Origin: Crocinitomicaceae bacterium
GTDB lineage: Bacteria; Bacteroidota; Bacteroidia; Flavobacteriales_D; Crocinitomicaceae
DNA length: 64,000 nt
NCBI GenBank assembly: GCA_029238665.1
Contig: JAQWFQ010000030.1
Coordinates: 124,001-188,000 of the forward strand
Direction of reading: 5' to 3'
Part shown: positions 46,305 through 53,762 of the stretch, piece by piece
Layout of the letters: the number at the start of each line of letters is the position of its first letter
Position numbering within the stretch: the first letter of the stretch is position 1
Program-made: the position numbers and the translations under genes
The notes under the pieces: model-generated
Told to the model about the DNA's origin: nothing
What the model saw: the letters and a program-made list of their open reading frames with translations, nothing else
Database searches by the model: none

Positions 46305-48249
46305 AACTTAACGATATTGAATAATTTATACCTGGCATTATATAAGAACGAATGTAAGCATATGAGGAGTTTAATGCATTTTTCACGTTTCCTATTAATT
46401 TTAAACTCTGGCTAGAACCAACTCTGAATGTATGGAAAATACTGGCATCCATTAAGAAAAAACCTTCTAATTCATTTGCAAGAATGTTTTCATTCAACGC
46501 ATACCTCTTAGAAACAACGTAATTCGAAATACGGACACCCGTACGACGAAACATCAACGTTAAATCAGTATTTACGGTATGTTCTGGAATATAGGCTATT
46601 TGGTGGAGATACGTTGGTGAACTTGGATCTGTTACATCTACTGTTTTTTGATACGTATAATTTGTGTTCAAAACAAACGCCCAATGGTTCCTTGTCTTGT
46701 ACTTAGCTTCTAGTTTTAACTCTCCACCAAACGTATTTGTTCTACCCACATTTTGCATTGACCAAATAAATAAATTTTTGGTTGGAACCGCTACAATTTT
46801 ATTTTTCACATGATTAACAAAAATGTTTGACTTTAAATCAAAATTAAATTTATCACCTTGTAACAGCCATAAAAACCCCATATTTATTTGATGAGCGTCT
46901 TCAGGTAATAAATTGACATTACCTATATTGGTATAATACAACTCATTAAACGAAGGGACTCTAAATGAATTTCTATACCACAATTCAAGTTGTAAACCCT
47001 CCCCTAACTCTCTGGTTTTTAAGCTTAAAAACGGATTAAAGCGAACGCGTTCTTTTGAATCACCTCCATTTTTATCTTGCTCGTAAACATATTGTGACGA
47101 AGCCTGACCGGTTAAACAAAACAATGGATGGTTGTACCTTACACCAAGCATAGCATAAGTATGAAGTCGAATCGGTTTTGCAAAGAGTGAGTCATTTACA
47201 ACTAAATCGGAAACGGTTTCTTCAACACCTCCAAACATACTCCACTGTCTGAAGTAACGCATAAAAGAAACACCCCCATTCAAGTTTCGATTTGTATATG
47301 TATTGTCTATTTGCCCTGCAACGTTCAAATATGTAGGGTCAAAATAGCGTTGTTTTTCAATCGTACCATTAAAAAATACACGTGCGTATAACTTATTAGC
47401 TCGCCATTTGAAATCTGTAAACAACCGATCAGAATCCGTTTCCAGCTTCTCATCTGCTGTTTCATTATAATAAATAACCGCCCCAGGTAACTCTTGCCGA
47501 ATTGATTTACGATGGTACCCTATCTTCCAGGTACCCTTTTTAAGTTTAACACCTCCCGACACGCCATAGTTATGGTCCAGATAATTGTTGTTTTTTCTAG
47601 TTTCATTTAATGGAAAACAGCCGTTTACTATAGAATAATTATAATTCCCCTCTGCCTGTTGCCTTGATCCAAACGCACTAACAAAAAACTTATTTGGATT
47701 AAATTTTACTCCGATATACCCCTTTGTTTGACCAAATGAACCATAACCAAAGTTGGCACGAATGGTAAGTGTATCTGAAGAAAATGAATTCTCCATTGTC
47801 TTAATCATGAAGTTACTTCCGCTAATTTGAGCTGAAACTGGGATCAAAAAATTTGAATTCAATCCAATGGAACTCGTTAACTGTTCTACATTATCAACAA
47901 TCAGCTGGCCTAAATTTACCTGCCCCGTTTGTGAATTATTTAAAGGCACTCCATCAACAACCATTGAGGAGTGATTTGCTCCTAACCCGCGCATTGAAAT
48001 TGTTTTCAAGCCTCCTAAACCACCATATGATTTTAAATTGGCTCCAGGGGTTTTTCGCAATAAATCACCAATATCTGTTGGTTGCAATGTTTCTATGTCT
48101 TCCCTATCTATTACTAAGTTGTAAGACTTTTCCTTTAGTAAAGCCATAAACGTTGAAACATTTACTTGGCGAATAATTTGAATGGAATCGACCTGCCCCC
48201 GAACATGGAAGCAGAGCAGTACAATAAATATGTATAGACACTTTGCCAT
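46291..48249 (-). CDS. BtuB-like TonB-dependent receptor
   Basis: About 652 aa from the ATG at 48249 (MAKCLYIF), with a signal peptide. The plug has DLLRKTPGANLKSYGGLGGLKTISMRGLGANHSSMVVDGVPLNN-type motifs in the usual order (about 50-165). The barrel follows, with FNPFLSLKTRELGEGLQLELWYRNSFRVPSFNELYY in the region conserved in TonB receptors, and ends in an aromatic strand (YSISLSYAFN). There is no N-terminal carboxypeptidase-like domain, as in BtuB. The cobalamin riboswitch upstream and BtuG-like gene downstream point to B12 or cobamide uptake. Confidence 0.87.
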   Translation of the reverse strand: MAKCLYIFIVLLCFHVRGQVDSIQIIRQVNVSTFMALLKEKSYNLVIDREDIETLQPTDIGDLLRKTPGANLKSYGGLGGLKTISMRGLGANHSSMVVDGVPLNNSQTGQVNLGQLIVDNVEQLTSSIGLNSNFLIPVSAQISGSNFMIKTMENSFSSDTLTIRANFGYGSFGQTKGYIGVKFNPNKFFVSAFGSRQQAEGNYNYSIVNGCFPLNETRKNNNYLDHNYGVSGGVKLKKGTWKIGYHRKSIRQELPGAVIYYNETADEKLETDSDRLFTDFKWRANKLYARVFFNGTIEKQRYFDPTYLNVAGQIDNTYTNRNLNGGVSFMRYFRQWSMFGGVEETVSDLVVNDSLFAKPIRLHTYAMLGVRYNHPLFCLTGQASSQYVYEQDKNGGDSKERVRFNPFLSLKTRELGEGLQLELWYRNSFRVPSFNELYYTNIGNVNLLPEDAHQINMGFLWLLQGDKFNFDLKSNIFVNHVKNKIVAVPTKNLFIWSMQNVGRTNTFGGELKLEAKYKTRNHWAFVLNTNYTYQKTVDVTDPSSPTYLHQIAYIPEHTVNTDLTLMFRRTGVRISNYVVSKRYALNENILANELEGFFLMDASIFHTFRVGSSQSLKLIGNVKNALNSSYAYIRSYIMPGINYSISLSYAFN

Positions 48250-48259
48250 TCTATAAAAG

Positions 48260-48277
48260 CGGCGCATGAATACGCCG
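48260..48277 (-). promoter_or_regulatory. Intercistronic GC hairpin before the BtuB-like gene
   Basis: On the minus strand CGGCG and CGCCG form a five-pair stem with an eight-base loop, 10 bases before the receptor ATG and 12 bases after the DUF4465 gene's stop. The following T run is short. It may stabilise the upstream mRNA end or reduce read-through. Confidence 0.4.
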
Positions 48278-48289
48278 ATTTTTCTTTAT

Positions 48290-49264
48290 TTATTTGACGA
48301 TTTTTTCAGAAAACCTCCCACTGCTATTAGTTACACTCAAAATGTACACTCCGTTACTTAAATTCGAGAAATCGACCTTTGAAGTTCCAGTATGTTCTTG
48401 TGATAAAACGACACGGCCATTTAAGTTGGTCAAAGTCAGCATACCATTTTCACCTTCAATGTTCAAAAAGTTGTTTACAGGATTAGGATAAACAGAAACT
48501 GTTAGGGCTTCATTTTCAATCAATCCTACTGGAAAATCAGAAACAACATTATCAATAACATAGTATCCTGGAGTATTCATTCCAAAATCTCCAATATCAC
48601 TCGATTCCAATTCGAATTGAATTCGATTTACAGGAAATCCAACATTTTGAAAGTCAACATCCAACCATTCATCGACGATGTAATCTTGCGTACTGTCAGC
48701 AAAACGATAATCTGCCAATAAAACTTCGATCGTATCTTTATTTGCACCTGAATAATCTTCACAATAAACCCAAACACGGTAAAAATCTTCACCATTTGTT
48801 CCATCAGGAATTCCCATTGCATTATTCACAGACCCAAATTGTTTTGCATAAGCATCACCATCCCTCATAGAAATTGCAGTATACGTTGAGTTTGTAATTT
48901 TAAATGATGTTATGTATTGGTATTCATTTTCGCAAGAGATATTGCCACTACTACCATAGCCAACAGCATAGGCTGAAGAACTATCACAACCTGCTCCAGT
49001 AAATGCACTGTATTGATTTAAATAACCTGCAGTAACTGTATCTACCATGTTTGATATTGCATAACCTGTCCAAGAATCCCACGCTGAAGTATATGTGTTT
49101 GAGAAACGAATCGGACTTGACCCAAGTAAAAAATCACCATTTCCTGATGAGCCATTGTCATAAGAGTTTGGAGATAATACAACGGATTCAAAATCAACCG
49201 TTTGTTGTGCTTGTAATGATGCTCCAAGCAATAGAGCTGTTGCTAATACGTAAATTTTCTTCAT
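48290..49264 (-). CDS. DUF4465 protein with T9SS type A sorting domain
   Basis: A 324 aa protein with a signal peptide (about 1-20) and a C-terminal T9SS domain (about 253-324; VSVYPNPVNNFLNIEG ... LSNGVYILSVTN). The middle is a DUF4465 domain: FSNTYTSAWDSWTGYAISNMVD, SAYAVGYGS, YAKQFGS, DFYRVWVYCEDYSG, EVLLADYRF and FPVNRIQFELES. DUF4465 proteins occur in cobamide uptake loci of Bacteroidota, where I believe relatives bind B12 at the cell surface; I am not certain of that link. It is the first gene after the cobalamin riboswitch and so the most directly controlled. Confidence 0.83.
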   Translation of the reverse strand: MKKIYVLATALLLGASLQAQQTVDFESVVLSPNSYDNGSSGNGDFLLGSSPIRFSNTYTSAWDSWTGYAISNMVDTVTAGYLNQYSAFTGAGCDSSSAYAVGYGSSGNISCENEYQYITSFKITNSTYTAISMRDGDAYAKQFGSVNNAMGIPDGTNGEDFYRVWVYCEDYSGANKDTIEVLLADYRFADSTQDYIVDEWLDVDFQNVGFPVNRIQFELESSDIGDFGMNTPGYYVIDNVVSDFPVGLIENEALTVSVYPNPVNNFLNIEGENGMLTLTNLNGRVVLSQEHTGTSKVDFSNLSNGVYILSVTNSSGRFSEKIVK

Positions 49265-49374
49265 CGCAATTAAATTAAATAATGTAAAACGTTGAAAAAA
49301 TCAGTAAAGAGAAATGATATGAACCGTAGCACATACTAAATCCGACTTTATTCTGAAGCCTTCTTTATAATATG

Positions 49375-49530
49375 ACCTTGGCAAGTATTCTGACTCACAC
49401 CATATCAACTTAACCTTCCCACCCTAGCTATGAAGGTAGTGGTATACTAAGTTGACTTTAAGCGCTTACAGCTGCAGATACAGTTCTGGATTTACACCAG
49501 ATTCCTTATTGTTCACCCCGTGAACCAAAA
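49375..49530 (-). promoter_or_regulatory. Cobalamin riboswitch
   Basis: Read on the minus strand, the conserved blocks of the AdoCbl-class aptamer appear in order: GGTGTAAATCC (49488-49498), CTGTAAGC (49464-49471), ACCACTA near 49440, GGGTGGGAAGG (49414-49424) and the B12-box-like AGTCAGAATACTTGCC (about 49380-49395). The 5' hairpin GGTTCACGGGGTGAAC begins at about 49526. About 110 bases lie between the aptamer and the DUF4465 start codon; no obvious terminator was seen there, so control may act on translation. High B12 should reduce expression of the genes at 43713-49264. Confidence 0.92.
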
Positions 49531-49537
49531 GTCAAGA

Positions 49538-49545
49538 CAAATGTA
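49538..49545 (-). promoter_or_regulatory. -7 promoter element for the riboswitch operon
   Basis: TACATTTG on the minus strand fits TANNTTTG and lies about 8 bases before the aptamer. The -33 match is weak. It places the transcript start close to the aptamer's 5' end. Confidence 0.55.
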
Positions 49546-49573
49546 CGACATTTATTCAAATGAGAATGCGCAA

Positions 49574-51991
49574 CTAATTCTTATCCAACTTAAATGTGTA
49601 TTGCAACATAACTGTACGTGGCTGCTCTATTTTAAGTGGACGAAGAGAATATGTTCTATTTGCAATATTTGTGCTAATAATAGCCAGCTTATGCTTGTCA
49701 TTTATACCATATGACACCCGCGCATCAAAAACCCAATTCCCATGTCTGTGTGAATTATAAAAATCCATGTATTCAATTTTTTGAATAAATGCTAAATCTT
49801 GTGTTAGCTCCTCAAAGTCCTGAATAACAATATCCATGTTCTCAATTTTACTGAAGTATTTTACACTTATCCCGATTCCTAGTTTCTTCCAAAAGGTAAA
49901 TTCAACGTCCCCTTTAACATTATGTAAAAATCGATATTTTAAAATTTTATTAGAAGGGTCTAAAGAAGTTGAGTTATAACTGTATTCTTTATTGTAATAT
50001 ACAGAGTCAATAGCATAAACAAAATCGGGAGAGAGTGATGTAGGAACAATGTAGTTGTAGCCTGTCATAAATGTAACATCTGTTTTTCTTCCAATTTTAG
50101 CTTTTCCTGAAAAGGAGGCGTCAATACCTAAAACCCTTGACTGGCCCGTATTCATAAATCGGAATCCTGCAAAATTAGACGGGTCACTACCGTCCCCCCA
50201 AAAACCAAAGGTATATTCAATTGTATTTTGATACTCCTGCCAAAAACCAGCGACATCAATGTAGCCATAAATTTGCCCTAATTTAATGCCTTGTTTTACA
50301 CCAACCTCAGCGTTCCAACTGGTTTCTGGTTTTAAATCTGGGTTTGGAAACACACCAAAATTACCAACTCCTGTTCGTATAAAACGTTCTGTAATTGTTG
50401 GAAACCTGTACCCTTGACCATAAGATGCTCGTAAATACGTTTCTTGATAAATTTTAATGCTTGTTCCTGCTCTAAATATCGGCTTTAAAGCGGTAATGGA
50501 ATCATTCAGCTGAAAGTACTCTAACCTTCCGCCCACAGACAAATTAATTGCTTTTTTAATTTTATTTTCAAGCTGGGTATATCCAGATACGTTTATCATT
50601 TGATTATTAGGACTCCCCGACCCAACATACATGTTGGCAAATGAGTTTGTAAAGGTTCCTGTAATTCCACCAATAAAATCAAGGTTTCCTAAATTCTTAT
50701 AGCGCTTCTGAAACATATAGTCTCCATAGTAAGTTGTTGCTCTGTTCGATTGATTCGCTGTCATCTGGTTGTCAGAATGCAACAAACGGCCTCTCAATGC
50801 GTGCTTACCATTCGATTGTGTAAAAAAGTTAAGGTAAGGATCTAGGTTAAAAATAAATTGCTCTTGGAGAAAAACAGCTCCTGGATATGCACGAAATAAG
50901 TCTGTTGAGTCTCCCAGCCAAGCAAAAGCCATATTGGTATGTGATAGCATTACATTGCCATTTATACCATAGTTAAGGCCTTTATACTTCTTTGACCGAT
51001 AGCGTAAATTAAAATTAATTCGTGCGCGTTTAGATGCCATCTGCCTTTCATTAAAGTTTGAAACAGTGTCTGCATATGGAGATACTGATACAATCGAATC
51101 TTCTATTGGTGGACCAATATATCCGTGATCATAATTAAAATTACCCCCCACAACAACATCAAGGTTTTTGATCCTTCTTGAATGTAAAAAATTGACACCT
51201 GAAATTAATGGGTAGTTATCGTACCATGTAGCTCCATCTTGACTCGGCTTAGAATAGAATCCCGAATACAAATTCACTTTCGTTTTTGGTTTTGCTTTTG
51301 GGTAAGCTGTTCGAATATGGATAGAACCTGACAATGCTGAGCTACCTGACAATACCGATGCCGCACCTTTAACAACCTCAATGTGGTGGATATTCTCCAC
51401 AGGAATAAATCCCCATTCAGGCCTTCCTGCATCTCCAGATAGCATTGGCATATCGTCTACAATAACAGCAACTTTTGACCCTACACCAAAGGTAAAGCCT
51501 GACCCTCCCCTAATTTGTGGTTCGCCATCAAGAATATTTAGTCCCGGCGTTTGATCTAAAGCAGTCTCGATACTTCGTGTATTTTTATTTTCAATGAGTT
51601 CAGGTTTAATAATTTCCATTGACACTGTTTGGTCTTCTAGTGATTTATCAAATTTTCCAACCTTTACATCAACTCCTTTTATTTCCTGCACATAAGACCT
51701 TAAAACAATGTCATGAGCCACATCATTGTTTGTAAAAACAGTGATGTTAAATGTATCTGTTATCATTCCTGAATAGCGGCAAATTATTCTACAATTACCC
51801 GTAGGTATTTCCAGCTCATAATTACCCAAGTCATCTGAATACGCTCCAATAGTTACATCCTTACGATAAATTACTGAAGCTCCCATTACAGGCTCCCCTT
51901 GTTCATCTAAAACCTTCCCTACAACCCTTCCTTCTTGACTAAAAGAAAAACTTGAAAAGAACAACACTATTCCGATTAATAATTGCTTCAT
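49574..51991 (-). CDS. TonB-dependent receptor with N-terminal carboxypeptidase-regulatory-like domain
   Basis: About 805 aa from the ATG at 51991 (MKQLLIG); a start three codons earlier is possible. There is a signal peptide, then a CarboxypepD_reg-like domain (about 20-105; GRVVGKVLDEQGEPVMGASV). The plug follows (about 120-230; LDQTPGLNILDGEPQIRGGSGFTFG, VKGAASVLSGSSALSGSIHI), and then a 22-strand-size barrel with YLRASYGQGYRFPTITE. The substrate is unknown. It ends upstream of the riboswitch promoter, so it is not under that riboswitch. Its likely partner is the T9SS-tailed protein gene directly upstream. Confidence 0.9.
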   Translation of the reverse strand: MKQLLIGIVLFFSSFSFSQEGRVVGKVLDEQGEPVMGASVIYRKDVTIGAYSDDLGNYELEIPTGNCRIICRYSGMITDTFNITVFTNNDVAHDIVLRSYVQEIKGVDVKVGKFDKSLEDQTVSMEIIKPELIENKNTRSIETALDQTPGLNILDGEPQIRGGSGFTFGVGSKVAVIVDDMPMLSGDAGRPEWGFIPVENIHHIEVVKGAASVLSGSSALSGSIHIRTAYPKAKPKTKVNLYSGFYSKPSQDGATWYDNYPLISGVNFLHSRRIKNLDVVVGGNFNYDHGYIGPPIEDSIVSVSPYADTVSNFNERQMASKRARINFNLRYRSKKYKGLNYGINGNVMLSHTNMAFAWLGDSTDLFRAYPGAVFLQEQFIFNLDPYLNFFTQSNGKHALRGRLLHSDNQMTANQSNRATTYYGDYMFQKRYKNLGNLDFIGGITGTFTNSFANMYVGSGSPNNQMINVSGYTQLENKIKKAINLSVGGRLEYFQLNDSITALKPIFRAGTSIKIYQETYLRASYGQGYRFPTITERFIRTGVGNFGVFPNPDLKPETSWNAEVGVKQGIKLGQIYGYIDVAGFWQEYQNTIEYTFGFWGDGSDPSNFAGFRFMNTGQSRVLGIDASFSGKAKIGRKTDVTFMTGYNYIVPTSLSPDFVYAIDSVYYNKEYSYNSTSLDPSNKILKYRFLHNVKGDVEFTFWKKLGIGISVKYFSKIENMDIVIQDFEELTQDLAFIQKIEYMDFYNSHRHGNWVFDARVSYGINDKHKLAIISTNIANRTYSLRPLKIEQPRTVMLQYTFKLDKN

Positions 51992-52000
51992 GATATGCAT

Positions 52001-52032
52001 ATAAAAAGGGTCGCATTAAGAAAATACGACCC
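52001..52032 (-). terminator. Hairpin with T run between the T9SS-tailed gene and the TonB receptor gene
   Basis: On the minus strand GGGTCG and CGACCC (arms 52027-52032 and 52008-52013) enclose a 13-base loop and are followed by TTTTT. It lies in the 69-base gap and could terminate most transcripts from the upstream gene. Confidence 0.7.
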
Positions 52033-52060
52033 CAAAATAATTCTTTTTTTGTTCGGGTTC

Positions 52061-53002
52061 TTAGTTCTTTATAACTTCAAACGTATACACCCTTCCCTTT
52101 GTCTTTAGATGTACAAAATAGACACCCGGAACCGTTTCAAGGTAAACCTGGTTTGAAATATTTCCAGTTTGAACAGCTTGTCCCAACGTATTAAACACTG
52201 CATAGGTTCCCTTCAAATCATTCTCAGAATTGAAACAAACCTGATTTGTAGCATTGTTTATTGAAACAGAAATATGCTCATCCGTATTTTCAGCAATCGC
52301 GTTTGAGTTGTAAATTAACTCAACATCATCAATTAACACCACATCGTTACCATTTCCCTGCCCTCCAATTTCATTGGTTGTAAACGTGACTAAGATATAA
52401 GCGCTAAACAGGCCTGGATTCACAGTATAATCAAATGCAATAGCATGACGCTCCCATTCACCTTGTGTAGACGGGTAATTATCAACCGCAGTAGCCACAA
52501 CTTGGGCTGCAGATGCAGCATCCTCTGGATCTCTGTAATCATAATCTGCATGTAAAGTTGCCTTCATTCTAGCATTACCATTCCCTCCATTTGGCGTATA
52601 CTTAACCCAGTACACGATTGAATCAGGCGTATCCGTTAGCGATTCAGAAAAATCAACATCCCCTGTAATTGTTTTATTATGATTATCAGGACTTGTTGGG
52701 TTTGTACTTCCCATAACAATTTGTCCCAAGGTAACATTTCCATTTGCCACAGTACCTAAAATACTGTTTGAAAAAATCTTACAACTTGTAGTCCCCAAAG
52801 ACCCCGGTCTAACATCTGAAGATGCATCACATTGATCTGATGCAAAAGAAGACCACGTTCCTGTAGCCGTTAAAAAACTATTCCAATTGTCTGGTTCATC
52901 GTTATTTGCCCAAGACTCCATGTCCCCATTTCCTATTTGACCTTGTGCAAAAGAATAGGTTCCAATAAAAGTTAATACCGTAAGCAGTAATATTCTTTTC
53001 AT
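52061..53002 (-). CDS. T9SS-sorted protein with a PCMD/carbohydrate-binding-like domain
   Basis: A 313 aa protein with a signal peptide (about 1-19, ending SFAQ) and a T9SS type A domain (about 238-313; AVFNTLGQAVQTGNISN ... VPGVYFVHLKTKG). The mature N-terminal domain starts GDMESWANNDEPDNWNSF and ends VVLIDDVELIY, the layout of the PCMD-type beta-sandwich seen in Bacteroidota surface proteins. It probably sits on the cell surface beside the TonB receptor encoded next, as a capture protein for an unknown substrate. Confidence 0.75.
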   Translation of the reverse strand: MKRILLLTVLTFIGTYSFAQGQIGNGDMESWANNDEPDNWNSFLTATGTWSSFASDQCDASSDVRPGSLGTTSCKIFSNSILGTVANGNVTLGQIVMGSTNPTSPDNHNKTITGDVDFSESLTDTPDSIVYWVKYTPNGGNGNARMKATLHADYDYRDPEDAASAAQVVATAVDNYPSTQGEWERHAIAFDYTVNPGLFSAYILVTFTTNEIGGQGNGNDVVLIDDVELIYNSNAIAENTDEHISVSINNATNQVCFNSENDLKGTYAVFNTLGQAVQTGNISNQVYLETVPGVYFVHLKTKGRVYTFEVIKN

Positions 53003-53103
53003 ATTGAATTTTTTTAAGTTAGAATGTAAATATAGAAATTAATGGATTCAAGGAGAAACTATTAAATATTAATTAGAAACAATCGTTTATATCTTAAACC
53101 AAG

Positions 53104-53133
53104 TTGTATCCTTTGGATTAATGCTTACTTTTG
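53104..53133 (+). promoter_or_regulatory. Promoter of queE
   Basis: TTG (53104-53106), a 19-base spacer and TACTTTTG (53126-53133) match the Bacteroidota promoter. It covers the ATG at 53121, so translation must start further on. Confidence 0.65.
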
Positions 53134-53138
53134 AAACA

Positions 53139-53762
53139 ATGAAGCCTAATCAAATTAACACGACCGCCGAACTTCCAATTATGGAAGAGTTTTACACCAT
53201 TCAAGGAGAAGGCTTTCACTCAGGCCGGGCTGCGTATTTCATCCGAATTGCCGGCTGTGATGTGGGCTGCGTTTGGTGTGATGTAAAAGAGAGTTGGACT
53301 GCTGGAAATCATCAACTAACACCTTTAGATACACTCGTAGAAAATGTAGTTAACAGCGGTACTGAATTTTGTGTTATAACAGGAGGAGAACCTTGTATGT
53401 ATGACTTAACAAGCTTAACAAACAAGCTTAAATCGAAGAACATTGAATTGGCCATTGAAACTTCAGGTTGCTACACCTTAAAGGGAGAAATTGATTGGTA
53501 TTGCTTCTCTCCAAAGAAATTCAAAGCCCCAGTTGATGATGCTTATAAAAAAGCTGACGAGTTAAAGGTTGTGATTAATCACCCGTCTGATTTTGATTGG
53601 GCAGAGGTTCATGCAACAAAGGTTTCAGTCAATTGCAAATTATACCTGCAAACAGAGTGGTCAAAACAGGAAAGATTTTTGCCTTTAATCATTGATTACG
53701 TAAAGAATAATCCTCAATGGAAAATTTCTTTGCAGACACACAAAACAATGAACATACCATGA
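53139..53762 (+). CDS. queE: 7-carboxy-7-deazaguanine synthase (radical SAM)
   Basis: About 207 aa from the ATG at 53139; an ATG at 53121 lies inside the promoter, and a third at 53181 (MEEFYTIQGEG) is also possible. QueE makes the deazaguanine ring of queuosine. The radical SAM cluster cysteines are CDVGCVWC (Cx3Cx2C), preceded by TIQGEGFHSGRAAYFIR and followed by VITGGEPCMYDL and IETSGCY. The transcript may be nearly leaderless. Its stop overlaps the next ATG (ATGA), so the downstream OmpA-type gene depends on its translation. Confidence 0.94.
   Translation: MKPNQINTTAELPIMEEFYTIQGEGFHSGRAAYFIRIAGCDVGCVWCDVKESWTAGNHQLTPLDTLVENVVNSGTEFCVITGGEPCMYDLTSLTNKLKSKNIELAIETSGCYTLKGEIDWYCFSPKKFKAPVDDAYKKADELKVVINHPSDFDWAEVHATKVSVNCKLYLQTEWSKQERFLPLIIDYVKNNPQWKISLQTHKTMNIP

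Noticed and set aside
49520-49714. 64-codon plus-strand frame over the riboswitch start
   Set aside because: It is antisense to the riboswitch promoter and the end of the TonB receptor gene, with no protein-like pattern.
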